Shown one piece after another: positions 10,301-23,461 of a stretch of 64,000 bases of DNA. The stretch's first letter is position 1; every line of letters begins with the position of its first letter. The position numbers and the translations under genes were made by a program. The DNA is from Piezodorus guildinii (Eukaryota > Arthropoda > Insecta > Hemiptera > Pentatomidae), in the NCBI GenBank assembly GCA_023052935.1, contig CM041298.1, positions 115,613,977-115,677,976 of the forward strand, in the 5' to 3' direction. Under the pieces are notes generated by a model that was not told where the DNA came from, made no database searches, and saw only the letters and a program-made list of their open reading frames with translations.

Positions 10301-13300
10301 ACGCGGAAATGTGAAGCCGGAAGTTTTGATTATTACGTTACAGAGGAGAAGTGCCGCAGATGTGTGGGAAAGGATATTAAAGGACGTATAAGTGCCGGGA
10401 ATGTTGAAGGCCGGAGATTTTGGAATTACTTAGTACAGAGGTAGAATGTCGGGCAGATAGTCGAGGGAATATTATGGTACCGGTATAAGGCCGAAGGAAG
10501 CGGAGAGGATATGTCCTGGATTAGTTACGGAAGACGTTAGTGAGGGTGCCGCTGATTAGTCCGAGAAGATTAATGTCCGGCAAGTTAGAAAGGAAGAAGT
10601 AGGCGCAGTAAGCGTCCGGAATTTGTATTTAGTTTTAAGGCGATAGAAGTGGCGGAAAGAATTAAGAGGTACTAATGACCAGAAGGAAGACATGTTGAGG
10701 CCGCGAGCTATGTCGTCGGGAATTTTAGTTCATCGTTACGAAGAGCGTTAGTTAAGTGGTCCGGGCATAGATTAGAATGCCGGAAGAAGGAATTTAAATG
10801 GTACCTGGTACCTAGTTACCAGAAAGGGAGGGAGCGCGGATTTGTCTGAATAGCTGTTAGGCGGTAAGTGCCGGAAGAGAAATTCAAGAAGTATAAGGTA
10901 GACCAAGTTAGCCAGGGGAGCATGTTGCGGGATATTCTGTTGAAGTTAGTTATGTCGGGTAGTTGGCCGGAAGATTAAATGCCGGAAAGGAAATAAAGAC
11001 TGTCCAGTGCCGAGAGACTGTTGGAGCCGACAGCGTTGGAATTTTGTCATGTACGAAGCGTAGTTAATGGTCCGGCTAATAGACGAAGAAGGAATAAATG
11101 GCCGGACTAGTTAGACAGACATGTTGAGGCGAGTAGTGTCGGGAATTAGATGCGAAGAGGTATAATGGTCCGGCAAGTGAAGAAGGGAAGAATTTGGACC
11201 GGACTAAGTTAGCCAGGAATTTGCAGCGGAGCTATGTTGTCTGGGAATAGTTATCGAAGAGTTATTAAGTGGTCCGCCCGAGAGAATGCGGAGAGGAATA
11301 TGGTCTGGTACTAAGTTAGAAGAGGAAGAATGTCGGCAGGCGCGAAGTTGTCTGGAATTGTACGTTACGAAGAGCAGTTGAAGGCCGGCTATGTAGTGGA
11401 AAAGTATTTAAAGACTGTATAGTTCCGGGAAGATGTGAGGCGGATATTATGTCTGGGAATTTAGTTACGAGAAGAGCTGTTGAGGCCGGGCATGTGTAGA
11501 ATCGAAGAAATTTAATGATGGTCAAGTTAGACCAGAAGGAAATTTGGACGACTAGTTGTCGGATTTGTTCTCGCGAGCGTTGTTGATGGTCCGTAGATGT
11601 GAATGCCGGGATTAAATGCCGGACAATTAACGAAGGACAGTTGCAGGCGGAGCTTGCGTCTGGGAATTTTAGTTCATCGTACGAAGGCTTATTGAAGTGG
11701 CCGGCATAGATGTAAATGCCGGAAGAAGAATATTTAATGTACTGTACTAATAACAAGAACTTTGCAGCGAGCTTTTTGGAATAGTAGTTGAGGGTTGTTA
11801 AGGGCGGGCAATTAAATGCGGAAAGAAAAATGGGGACTTCAACATTTAGCGACTAGTGCGAATTCAAGGTAGTGGCTAAGTAGCCAAGAAATTGGACCGC
11901 CGGAAGCTGAGCGAGTAGTCGAAGATAGTTAATGTCGCATAGATAGAAGCGGAGAGGAATTTGGTATGACAAGACAAAGGGAGGCAGGCGGAGTATTCTG
12001 GATAGTTACTAGAGACGTGGAAGGCCGGCTAGTTGATGGGAAGAATATTTAAAGATACTAATGCCGGAAGATGTGAGGGGATATTGGATTAGTTACAGAA
12101 GAGCGTTAGTGAGTGTCCGCTGATTACCGAAGAGGATTAAGTCCGTACTAATAGACAAGGAAAATGTGGGCGACATGTTGTGGATTGTCGTGAATATGAG
12201 GCGCATGAGTAATGCGAAGAAGATTAATGGTACTGACCTATAACCAAAGAAGACATTTGCAGGCCGCGAGCTTAATGGTACCTGGTACCTAAGTTAGACC
12301 AGAAGGGAAGACATGTTGGCAGGCGCGAGCTATGTCTGTCTGGGAATTTTAGTTCATCGTTACGAAGAGGTTAGTTGAAGTGGTCCGGGCATAGATGTAG
12401 ATGCCGGAAGAAGGAATATTTAAATGGTACCTGGTACCTAAGTTAGACCGAAGGGAAGACATGTTGGAGGCCGCGAGCTATGTCTGTCTGGGAATTTTAG
12501 TTCATCGTTACGAAGAGCGTTAGTTGAAGTGGTCGGGCATAGATGTAGAATGCCGGAAGAAGGAATATTTAATGGTACTGGTACTAAGTTAGACCAGAAG
12601 GGAAGACATGTTGGCAGCCGCGAGCTATGTCTGTTGGGAATTTTGTTCATCGTTACGAAGAGCGTTAGTTGAAGTGGTCCGGGCATAGATGTAGAATGCG
12701 GAAGAAGGAATATTTAAATGTACCTGGTACCTAAGTTAGACCAGAGGGAAGATGTTGGCAGGCCGCGAGCTATGTCTGTCTGGGAATTTTAGTTCTCGTT
12801 ACGAAGAGCGTTAGTTGAAGTGGTCCGGGATAGTTAGAATGCCGGAAGAAGGAATATTTAAATGGTACCTGGTACTAAGTTAGACCGAAGGGAAGACAAT
12901 GTTGGCAGGCCGCGAGCATGTCTGTCTGGGAATTTTAGTTCATCGTTACGAAGAGCGTTAGTTGAAGTGGTCCGGGCATAGATGTAGAATGCCGGAAGAA
13001 GGAATATTTAAATGGTACCTGGTACCTAAGTTAGACCAGAAGGGAAGACATGTTGGCAGGCCGCGAGCTATGTCTGTCTGGGAATTTTAGTTCATCGTTC
13101 GAAGAGCGTTAGTTGAAGTGGTCCGGCATAGATGTAGAATGCCGGAAGAAGGAATATTTAAATGGTACTGGTACCTAAGTTAGACCAGAAGGGAAGACAT
13201 GTTGGCAGGCCGCGAGCTATGTCTGTCTGGGAATTTTAGTTCATCGTTACGAAGAGCGTTAGTTGAAGTGGTCCGGGCATAGATGTAGAATGCCGGAAGA

Positions 13301-16300
13301 AGGAATATTTAAATGGTACCTGGTACCTAAGTTAGACCAGAAGGGAAGACATGTGGCAGGCCGCGAGCTATGTCTGTCTGGGAATTTTAGTTCATCGTTA
13401 CGAAGAGCGTTAGTTGAAGTGGTCCGGGCATAGATGTAGAATGCCGGAAGAAGGAATATTTAAATGGTACCTGGTACCTAAGTTAGACCAGAAGGAAGAC
13501 ATGTTGGCAGGCCGCGAGCTATGTCTGTCTGGGAATTTTAGTTCATCGTTACGAAGAGCGTTAGTTGAAGTGGTCCGGGCATAGATGTAGAATGCCGGAA
13601 GAAGGAATATTTAAATGGTACCTGGTACCTAAGTTAGACCAGAAGGGAAGACATGTTGGCAGGCCGCAGCTATGTCTGTGGAATTTTAGTTCATCGTTAC
13701 GAAGAGCGTTAGTTGAAGTGGTCCGGGCATAGATGTAGAATGCCGGAAGAAGGAATATTAAATGGTACCTGGTACCTAAGTTAGACCAGAAGGGAAGACA
13801 TGTTGGCAGGCCGCGAGCTATGTCTGTCTGGGAATTTTAGTTCATCGTTACGAAGAGCGTTAGTTGAAGTGGTCCGGGCATAGATGTAGAATGCCGGAAG
13901 AAGGAATATTTAAATGGTACCTGGTACCTAAGTTAGACCAGAAGGGAAGACATGTTGCAGGCCGCGAGCTATGTCTGTCTGGGAATTTAGTTCATGTTAC
14001 GAAGAGCGTTAGTTGAATGGTCGGGCATAGATGTAGAATGCCGGAAGAAGGAATATTTAAATGGTACCTGGTACCTAAGTTAGACCAAAGGAAGACATGT
14101 TGGCAGGCCGCGAGCTATGTCTGTCTGGGAATTTTAGTTCATCGTTACGAAGAGCGTTAGTTGAAGTGGTCCGGGCATAGATGTAGAATGCCGGAAGAAG
14201 GAATATTTAAATGGTACCTGGTACCTAAGTTAGACCAGAAGGGAAGACATGTTGGCAGGCCGCGAGCTATGTCTGTCTGGGAATTTTAGTTCATCGTTAC
14301 GAAGAGCGTTAGTTGAAGTGGTCCGCATAGATGTAGAATGCCGGAAGAAGGAATATTAAATGGTACCTGGACTAAGTTAGACCAGAAGGGAACATGTTGG
14401 CAGGCCGCGAGCTATGTCTGTCGGGAATTTAGTTCATCGTTACGAAGAGCGTTAGTTGAAGTGGTCCGGCATAGATGTAGAATGCCGGAAAGGAATATTT
14501 AAATGGTACCTGGTACCTAGTTAGACCAGAAGGAAGACATGTTGGCAGGCCGCGAGCTATGTCTGTCTGGAATTTTAGTTCATCGTACGAAGACGTTAGT
14601 TGAAGTGGTCCGGGCATAGATGTAGAAGCCGGAAGAAGGAATATTTAAATGGTACCTGGTACCTAAGTTAGACCAGAAGGAAGAATGTGGAGGCCGCGAG
14701 CTATGTCTGTCTGAATTTTAGTTCATGTTACGAAGAGCGTTAGTTGAAGTGGTCCGGGCATAGATGTAGAATCGAAGAAGGATATTAAATGGTACCTGGT
14801 ACCTAAGTTAGACCAGAAGGGAAGACATGTTGGCAGGCCGCGAGCTATGTCTGTCTGGGATTTATTCATCGTACGAAGAGCGTTAGTTGAAGTGGTCCGG
14901 CATAGATGTAGAATGCCGGAGAAGGAATATTTAAATGTACCTGGTACCTAAGTTAGACCAGAAGGGAAGACATGTTGGCAGGCCGCGAGCTATGTCTGTC
15001 TGGGAATTTTAGTTCATCGTTACGAAGAGCGTTAGTTGAAGTGGTCCGGGCATAGATGTAGAATGCCGGAAGAAGGAATATTTAAATGGTACCTGGTACC
15101 TAAGTTAGACCAGAAGGAAGACATGTTGGCAGGCCGCGAGCTATGTCTGTCTGGGAATTTTAGTTCATCGTTACGAAGAGCGTTAGTTGAAGTGGTCCGG
15201 GCATAGATGTAGAATGCCGGAAGAAGGAATATTTAAATGGTACCTGGTACCTAAGTTAGACCAGAAGGGAAGACATGTTGGCAGGCCGCGAGCTATGTCT
15301 GTCTGGGAATTTTAGTTCATCGTTACGAAGAGCGTTAGTTAAGTGGTCCGGGCATAGATGTAGAATGCCGGAAGAAGGAATATTTAAATGTACCTGGTAC
15401 CTAAGTTAGACCAGAAGGGAAGACATGTTGGCAGGCCGCGAGCTATGTCTGTCTGGGAATTTTAGTTCATCGTTACGAAGAGCGTTAGTTGAAGTGGTCC
15501 GGGCATAGATGTAGAATGCCGGAAGAAGGAATATTTAAATGGTACCTGGTACCTAAGTTAACCAGAAGGGAAGACATGTTGGCAGGCCGCGAGCTATGTC
15601 TGTCTGGGAATTTTAGTTCATCGTTACGAAGAGCGTTAGTTGAAGTGGTCCGGCATAGATGTAGAATGCCGGAAGAAGGAATATTTAAATGGTACCTGGT
15701 ACCTAAGTTAGACCAGAAGGAAGACAGTTGGCAGGCCGCGAGCTATGTCTGTCTGGGAATTTTAGTTCATCGTTACGAAGAGCGTTAGTTGAAGTGGTCC
15801 GGGCATAGATGTAGAATGCCGGAAGAAGGAATATTTAAATGGTACCTGGTACCTAAGTTAGACCAGAAGGGAAGACATGTTGGCAGGCCGCGAGCTATGT
15901 CTGTCTGGGAATTTTAGTTCATCGTTACGAAGAGCGTTAGTTGAAGTGGTCCGGGCATAGATGTAGAATGCCGGAAGAAGGAATATTTAAATGGTACCTG
16001 GTACCTAAGTTAGACCAGAAGGGAAGACATGTTGGCAGGCCGCGAGCTATGTCTGTCTGGGAATTTTAGTTCATCGTTACGAAGAGCGTTAGTTGAAGTG
16101 GTCCGGGCATAATGTAGAATGCCGGAAGAAGGAATATTTAAATGGTACCTGGTACCTAAGTTAGACCAGAAGGGAAGACATGTTGGCAGGCCGCGAGCTA
16201 TGTCTGTCTGGGAATTTTAGTTCATCGTTACGAAGAGCGTTAGTTGAAGTGGTCCGGGCATAGATGTAGAATGCCGGAAGAAGGAATATTTAAATGGTAC

Positions 16301-18364
16301 CTGGTACCTAAGTTAGACCAGAAGGGAAGACATGTTGGCAGGGCCGCGAGCTATGTCTGTCTGGGAATTTTAGTTCATCGTTACGAAGAGCGTTAGTTGA
16401 AGTGGTCCGGGCATAGATGTAGAATGCCGGAAGAAGGAATATTTAAATGGTACCTGGTACCTAAGTTAGACCAGAAGGGAAGACATGTTGCAGGCCGCGA
16501 GCTATGTCTGTCTGGGAATTTTAGTTCATCGTTACGAAGAGCGTTAGTTGAAGTGGTCCGGGCATAGATGTAGAATGCCGGAAGAAGGAATATTTAAATG
16601 GTACCTGGTACCTAAGTTAGACCAGAAGGGAAGACATGTTGGCAGGCCGCGAGCTATGTCTGTCTGGGAATTTTAGTTCATCGTTACGAAGAGCGTTAGT
16701 TGAAGTGGTCCGGGCATAGATGTAGAATGCCGGAAGAAGGAATATTTAAATGGTACCTGGTACCTAAGTTAGACCAGAAGGAAGACATGTTGGCAGGCCG
16801 CGAGCTATGTCTGTCTGGGAATTTTAGTTCATCGTTACGAAGAGCGTTAGTTGAAGTGGTCCGGGCATAGATGTAGAATGCCGGAAGAAGGAATATTTAA
16901 ATGGTACCTGGTACCTAAGTTAGACCAGAAGGGAAGACATGTTGGCAGCCGCGAGCTATGTCTGTCTGGGAATTTTAGTTCATCGTTACGAAGAGCGTTA
17001 GTTGAAGTGGTCCGGGCATAGATGTAGAATGCGGAAGAAGGAATATTTAAATGGTACCTGGTACCTAAGTTAGACCAGAAGGGAAGACATGTTGGCAGGC
17101 CGCGAGCTATGTCTGTCTGGGAATTTTAGTTCATCGTTACGAAGAGCGTTAGTTGAAGTGGTCCGGGCATAGATGTAGAATGCCGGAAGAAGGAATATTT
17201 AAATGGTACCTGGTACCTAAGTTAGACCAGAAGGGAAGACATGTTGGCAGGCCGCGAGCTATGTCTGTCTGGGAATTTTAGTTCATCGTTACGAAGAGCG
17301 TTAGTTGAAGTGGTCCGGGCATAGATGTAGAATGCCGGAAGAAGGAATATTTAAATGGTACCTGGTACCTAAGTTAGACCAGAAGGGAAGACATGTTGGC
17401 AGGCCGCGAGCTATGTCTGTCTGGGAATTTTAGTTCATCGTTACGAAGAGCGTTAGTTGAAGTGGTCCGGGCATAGATGTAGAATGCCGGAAGAAGGAAT
17501 ATTTAAATGGTACCTGGTACCTAAGTTAGACCAGAAGGGAAGACATGTTGGCAGGCCGCGAGCTATGTCTGTCTGGGAATTTTAGTTCATCGTTACGAAG
17601 AGCGTTAGTTGAAGTGGTCCGGGCATAGATGTAGAATGCCGGAAGAAGGAATATTTAAATGGTACCTGGTACCTAAGTTAGACCAGAAGGGAAGACATGT
17701 TGGCAGGCCGCGAGCTATGTCTGTCTGGGAATTTTAGTTCATCGTTACGAAGAGCGTTAGTTGAAGTGGTCCGGGCATAGATGTAGAATGCCGGAAGAAG
17801 GAATATTTAAATGGTACCTGGTACCTAAGTTAGACCAGAAGGGAAGACATGTTGGCAGGCCGCGAGCTATGTCTGTCTGGGAATTTTAGTTCATCGTTAC
17901 GAAGAGCGTTAGTTGAAGTGGTCCGGGCATAGATGTAGAATGCCGGAAGAAGGAATATTTAAATGGTACCTGGTACCTAAGTTAGACCAGAAGGGAAGAC
18001 ATGTTGGCAGGCCGCGAGCTATGTCTGTCTGGGAATTTTAGTTCATCGTTACGAAGAGCGTTAGTTGAAGTGGTCCGGGCATAGATGTAGAATGCCGGAA
18101 GAAGGAATATTTAAATGGTACCTGGTACCTAAGTTAGACCAGAAGGGAAGACATGTTGGCAGGCCGCGAGCTATGTCTGTCTGGGAATTTTAGTTCATCG
18201 TTACGAAGAGCGTTAGTTGAAGTGGTCCGGGCATAGATGTAGAATGCCGGAAGAAGGAATATTTAAATGGTACCTGGTACCTAAGTTAGACCAGAAGGGA
18301 AGACATGTTGGCAGGCCGCGAGCTATGTCTGTCTGGGAATTTTAGTTCATCCTTACGAAAAGCG
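7347..18364 (+). repeat. 152-bp tandem satellite array (nominal 72-73 units)
   Basis: The unit period is exactly 152 bp where clean: the word GCGTTAGTTGAAGTGG starts at 7503, 7655, 7807 and 7959. Each unit carries GGTACCTGGTACC, GGCAGGCCGCGAGC and GGAATATTTAAATGG. In one frame a unit reads LKWSGHRCRMPEEG, then IFKWYLVPKL, then GRHVGRPRAMSVWEF, a LINE C-terminal pattern, so it derives from the RT fragment just upstream. 152 is not a multiple of three, so the frame changes from unit to unit and the array encodes no protein. Units at 7347-7980 and about 15800-18364 are almost identical. Frames such as 15489-15788 are chance read-through created by single-base deletions. The true unit number is uncertain because of the damaged interior. 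Confidence 0.97.
7985..12250. other. Deletion-ridden zone inside the satellite (possible consensus error)
   Basis: Here the 152-bp unit survives only as shortened, order-preserving skeletons. Bases are missing throughout while substitutions look rare. Short near-clean islands occur around 8280-8440, 9200-9350 and 10680-10810. From 12250 to about 15700 the damage fades to occasional single-base losses, and beyond that units are near perfect. Confidence 0.8.
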
Positions 18365-18516
18365 CAATTGGCAAGAAAATATTTTTATTTTATCGCGTCT
18401 ATTCGTTAAAATTAATTATCGACAGAAATTAAAAACATAAATCACGATTAGCTCAGTTTCTTTGTTTGTTATTTTAGTATAAGTATAGTATAAGTAAAGC
18501 TTTCATAGCAGAAAAA

Positions 18517-18755
18517 GGGATCACCTGTAGCTGGGTGGCTAGCATAACAGCCTAGGATGTTTTTAATGGGAGTAAAAAACCCTTAGTTATGCCGTCCTTC
18601 GGAGGGGACGTTAAAAGGTGTTCCCGAGCCTTTGCGATGTCAGGTACTCGTTAAAGATCCCTGTCCAAATAAAACCTGGATATGCAAAATGTAGGACTCC
18701 CACTGTAGCATCGTCCGATTAGCCATAGTAGCATAAAGTGACGTTAAATAAACTT
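18517..18755 (+). mobile_element. SINE family B copy with internal deletion
   Basis: Begins GGGATCACCTGTAGCTGGGT and ends with 'gacgttaaataaac'. Compared with 38778-39064, about 45 bp after the A-box region, including the B box, is missing at about 18553. Confidence 0.85.
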
Positions 18756-19179
18756 AAAAAAAAATAACAGAAAATTTAATTTCCCCATACTTGATTGGAA
18801 AAAAAACAACTGCAGAAATAATAACGATTCCTATTTTATTCGGTTTACTACTATTTCATATTTCAAATGAACTATTAAAATACATTATAAAAGTTAAATT
18901 AGGTTTCTAACTAAAGGAATCCCATTCAGTTTACAGTTAAACATGTGTTTTTATGAAATATTATTAAATTTTAAATAATTAATAACAATGCATGTTCATA
19001 GATTTATAACAAATTGTATTAACAACTTAGTTACTATTCGGTACTTAATATTGTTTCTAAAATCTTGCGTACTAAATGGAAGAATATAACTGGCACGATA
19101 CTGCACGAGGGTGGCAGCATTCAACTATTATAATCTCTCTCTTTAGCAATAACATATATTCATTCATAAGTTTACGGGC

Positions 19180-19300
19180 TTCTCACAACTTTTTATTAAC
19201 TTGTAAGATTTATTTTATTGCATATTAACTTTTCTAAAATTTTGCGCTTTCCAACGGTATTTTATACGTCTCTATTACTACTTATATTTCAGGAATAATT
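19180..19300 (-). repeat. Family A fragment, diverged
   Basis: Minus-strand match to the 'ccgttggaaagc..aagatttta' and 'aaaagttaat' region of family A, without ends. Confidence 0.45.
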
Positions 19301-19477
19301 TTTTTTTTTTTACTTAGTTACAGCAAATTTATTTTTCCCGTTTAATAAAAGCTAAATTTCAATGTATTTTACTTTTAAACCTTCAGGAAAGTATGCCCTT
19401 AATGATAGTAAAAACCGTATCAGAATCTGTTCAGTGGTTTAGAAGGAGTTCCCGGAAAACAAGAATCGTAGTAATAT

Positions 19478-19482
<5 letters not shown>

Positions 19483-19549
<67 letters not shown>
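19483..19549. repeat. (TA)n(GA)n microsatellite
   Basis: A TA run of about 46 bp directly followed by about 20 bp of AG repeats. Confidence 0.95.
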
Positions 19550-19555
19550 TTAGAT

Positions 19556-20325
19556 TAAATTAGATTTTTATTGTCTAAGGGCCTGAGGCTCTTTCTTACA
19601 GACAAAATAATGATTTTTTACACTTATATTTGTGCCAATTATGATTATTTTTCTAGAAACATAAAACTTTTTTTTTATATGTAAAAAACAAATAAAATAA
19701 AACAATTATAAATTATTCAATTAAGTGAAAATAAACCCTGAAGGAAAAGATTAAGGAAAAATAAAGAGATATTAGGAAAGGGAAGGAAACATCTCCAGGT
19801 TTGCTCTGAGCTTCAAGGTGCACTCGACGGGTCTGCATCCAAGAATAGTCTAAGGCAAGCCTTACGGAAAGAGGAAGAAAACCTGACTTCCACCGGTAGC
19901 TGGTTGAGCTCTCTCGCTGCCGCGGCGTGGAAAGCATTCCTCAAGGCTTCAGTTCTGCAAGCAGGTAACTGGAATACACACTGTAGTCTCTCACTCCGTA
20001 CCTCAACAAATTCTCGTCTAAGATTTTCCAGAACTCCGGAATCTAGAACCTTACGTGCTAGGCACATAAGATTGAGGCGGCGATACTCTTTTGTTCGGCG
20101 CCAACATAATTCCTTTATAAGCGGACTTATGTGTTCGTCCCTTTTTGTACCGAAGATAAATCGGATAGCTGCGTTGAGCGCTCTCTGGATTCTGCAGTCC
20201 TCAGCTTCCGAAATATCTATATATACGGAGTCACAGTACCAGTGGGTGTACCAGTGCTGAGACTATCTTTCGCCTGACCTCGGCTGGCAATAGCCGTTTC
20301 CTTGGCCGTGCTCTTATAAGAGAGA
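19556..20325 (-). pseudogene. LINE C-terminal fragment with 3' UTR
   Basis: Minus strand. From about 20280 the reading is VRRKIVSALVHPLV, then LNAAIRFIFGTKRDEHISPL, then RRLNLMCLARKVLDSG and finally LPACRTEALRNAF...LNQLPVEVRFSSSFRKACL. This is the usual post-RT end of Jockey/CR1-group LINEs (HPL..YC, R.IFG..RDEHISP, RT...F...A...LN.LP..). One in-frame break lies near 20220. The 3' UTR is short and ends in ATT/AAT-rich sequence after a near-hairpin at 19577-19593. It is 5'-truncated and not functional. Confidence 0.7.
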
Positions 20326-20339
20326 GAGTGTGAGAGAGA

Positions 20340-22740
20340 AACAGAGGTTAATCTAAAACAAACGAAATTTTACAATAGTCGCAAAGATTGAAATGACGGT
20401 ATAAGACTAATGGGTTTACATAATAACGTTTTTCTAAATCGTTAAGTAGCAATGAAAAGACTGGTATAGTTTCTGAGAGGTATACCGAAGCGTAGGAGGG
20501 AAGATAATTCAAGAGATGATTTTAGGGTTTCCGGCTTGGACTATGGTCAGCATTTAGTTGTACCGCCATCAAATCTTCCGCATTTATAAACTTTATTTTA
20601 TTTTATTTTTTTTCTTAAGTCATTTTTTTTTCTTTTTTTCTGTAGTATGGTATATTAGTGAGCCATCGTAATATTATTTATAATAGCTTTTGGATGTTTA
20701 GCCCAGCCTGATCCAGATCTCGTTACAAAGCCCTCTGAAGTATTATAATAAGCAATGAACTAATAACCCAATCATGATGCCGAAAAAATTTCTCTACTAA
20801 TTGGGTTCTTTATGGCTAGAAGATAAGACCCACATTTAGCTAATAGCTTGCTCGGGCCATTACGGTTGATTGCAAGATTATAGTCTTCACTGTCGAGAAA
20901 ATGCTGCTCCCAGTCTGGTTAACCCTTCTCATTGTCTTTAACTACTTATAAAAATCTTTAAATATATTTTGTTTTGGAAATGTGATCAAAGGTAAATTAA
21001 TTTTTTTTCTCTTTGTATAACCGATTCATTATCTAAGCTTGGTAGGAAATGGGTTTAACCACTTTTATTAAGTTCCTAGTCTATAATATTTTTTTTTTTA
21101 CATTTCGAGTTTCCTTAATCAAATCCTATTTTAACCTCCACCGTCTCTTCTAATATCGATGATTTAGACCACTTAATCCTTTCCTGTTCATTCTTTCATG
21201 TCCATAAATTATATTAATCTGTACTAAAACCAGTCTAAGGGATTCAGAGTGTATAACACGGACTCACTATTGCAAGTCCTAAACCAAAAAAATAGGAGAA
21301 ATAGTGGCAAATTTAGATTACCCGTAGGACATACACCAGATAATAATTGTTGGCGTCTAAACACGGAACCGCGCGTTTTGCTGTTCTAATGGTTAGCGAA
21401 CTTGACACGAAAATTGAAATTAAAAGTCCTCTAATTGTCATAAAAAATGAACATACATTCTTATGAAATACATTAGATCTTATAACTTATGATAATTGTT
21501 TTAAAAAGGTATTTCTTAAAAATTGTTGCAATATGCTGTCTTGTAAGCAACCAAATGCAGTTTACCAGCTTTGCTTTTGAAATAAAGTGGTTTTTCTCTG
21601 TTTTATTTGAGTAGTGTCTTGCTTATATTAAATTATTTTAATTTTATTTTTGTGCATATTCTGAGGAAATGTAAGTAAATTGTTTTTTTGTACTTTAATG
21701 ACTGGTTCCTCTGGTGTTTTGGAATCGGTGCGTATTAAAGAAAATCTGGTGCACGACTTTCACTTTATGATAAATCAATAAATTTAAATTGATATAATTA
21801 TTATATTATTTCTATTTAAATATTTATTTAAAATTATATAATAGAACAAGAGAAATTATTATCTACAAGCACTTATGTTTATGTCATTTTTATTACTATG
21901 TATTATCTTCCCTTACTTACATGTTAGCGTACAATTTTTTAAAAATAGATTTTTTAAATATTATTTTCTAATATATTACATAACAATCGAAAAACAAATA
22001 ATTGAAAAAATAAAGAATGCAACAGTTCAGGTATTTGAAAAAATTACACTACCTTTTGGTATATGTTAGTAATATTAAAAAAAAAAAAAATCTTTTGGTT
22101 AAAAAAAATGATTAGGTAAAATGAAAAAAAAATTTGAAAAACAAATCAAAGAAACCTTGGAAGTATTACATTAGAAATGTGAATAAATCCACCTCTGCTG
22201 GTCTAAGTTCAAACATAAGAGAGCCTGGGAAACTCAAAGATGATTCTAATGGAAAAAAAAAGTATTGTATGCCTCTGATTAAATTCAAACACATTAAAAA
22301 AAAACATTGTGTTACAGGTTAATGTTAATCAGAAAATAAAACATCCTTTGTAAATAAGCTATCAATACATCGAACACGTACGGAATGACTCGGGACTTAT
22401 AGAACGGATTGAAACGTATCTCGATGAGAAAGATAATCTCGAAGGAGTGAAATGAGACGGTGGAAACATAATAAGAGAAGAAGCTTGTTAAGGAGACAGC
22501 CTAGCTGTGACTCGGCATTCCCACCAGCGAGTCATCCGTTCCTACAGCGTCTGCTCGGACAAAGCTTGCCCAACAATAGTGTACAATCTAGAGGCGATAT
22601 GAAATATTGGGATTGTTCTCTGTGTTGAAACTGGATTGCGAAAATGATCGGTTCACGATCTAGTTTCTTAGGGTTAATCAGATAAATACATAATACAGTA
22701 AAGAGAGTTTATACATCTTTTTAAAAAAAAAACATTTTAT
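20340..22740. other. Unclassified AT-rich stretch
   Basis: No gene or element that I can support. Short frames at 21875-22069 and 22134-22322 are lysine/isoleucine-rich and follow base composition. A moderately GC-rich patch at 22370-22620 shows no motif I know. Confidence 0.4.
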
Positions 22741-22744
22741 TGTC

Positions 22745-23338
22745 GGGGTCACCTGTGGTGGCTAGCAGAACAGCCTTTTATTACCGAGATCGTGGGTTTG
22801 AACTCAGTAGATGGTCTAAGTAGCAAATTTTGATAGGGTATAAAGAATCCTTTGTTATGCTATATTTCAGAGAGGACGTTAAAAGGTGGCCCCAAACCTT
22901 TACGATGTTATGGTACTTCTTATTTCTTCTTTCAGTGGCGCGACAGGCCGTGTAGACCCTAGGCCTCACGGTGTAATCTCCTGGAGATTACACTCACGTT
23001 TCACGATGCATTTTGTAGTGTAGGGTCATCACTCCCCACGCCTAATATTGTGAGTGGCCACCATTTGGCTGACGGGTCTCACATACCCAGAGGAGAGACT
23101 GTGAGTGAATCCCCATTAATTGAATGCTTCAGAAAAAAACCCTCAGGGACTGGGATTCGAACTCACAACCTTTAGCATGAGAGACTAGCGTTCTAGCCAC
23201 TCAGCCACGGGATCTCTATGGTGTTAGGGACTCGTTAAAAATCCTTATCCTGATTAAACTTTGATATGCAAAAAGACTCCCACTGTAACGGCGTCCGATT
23301 AGCCACAGTAGTATAAAGCGGCGTTAAATAAACAAACA
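22745..23338 (+). mobile_element. SINE family B copy split by SINE C
   Basis: The left part 22745-22916 and right part about 23222-23338 together match family B. The break falls inside the 'gatgtcaggtactcgttaaa' body block. The head is diverged (GGTTTGAACTC B box). Confidence 0.8.
22917..23214 (-). mobile_element. SINE family C copy nested in SINE B
   Basis: About 298 bp, minus strand. Head GATCCCGTGGCTGAGTGGCT, B box GAGTTCGAATCCC, 3' end GAAAGAAGAAATAAGAAG. Flanked by imperfect TATGGT repeats (about 22910 and 23217). The head closely resembles that of SINE B but the body differs. Confidence 0.75.
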
Positions 23339-23461
23339 GTATATTGTCTTTACTAATTCCAAAAATAGACAGTTTTAAATTAAATTATTACTGTAAGTTA
23401 TTACAGTTACTCAAATATTTTGCTACCTGTACTTTAGTAGTAATTTAAATTAGGTATTTTT

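Noticed and set aside
15489..15788. 99-codon plus-strand frame within the satellite
   Set aside because: It exists only because single-base deletions join frames of neighbouring 152-bp units. Clean units contain stops and shift frame at each repeat.
7347..18364. CRISPR array
   Set aside because: Units are contiguous 152-bp repeats without spacers, in eukaryotic retrotransposon-rich DNA.
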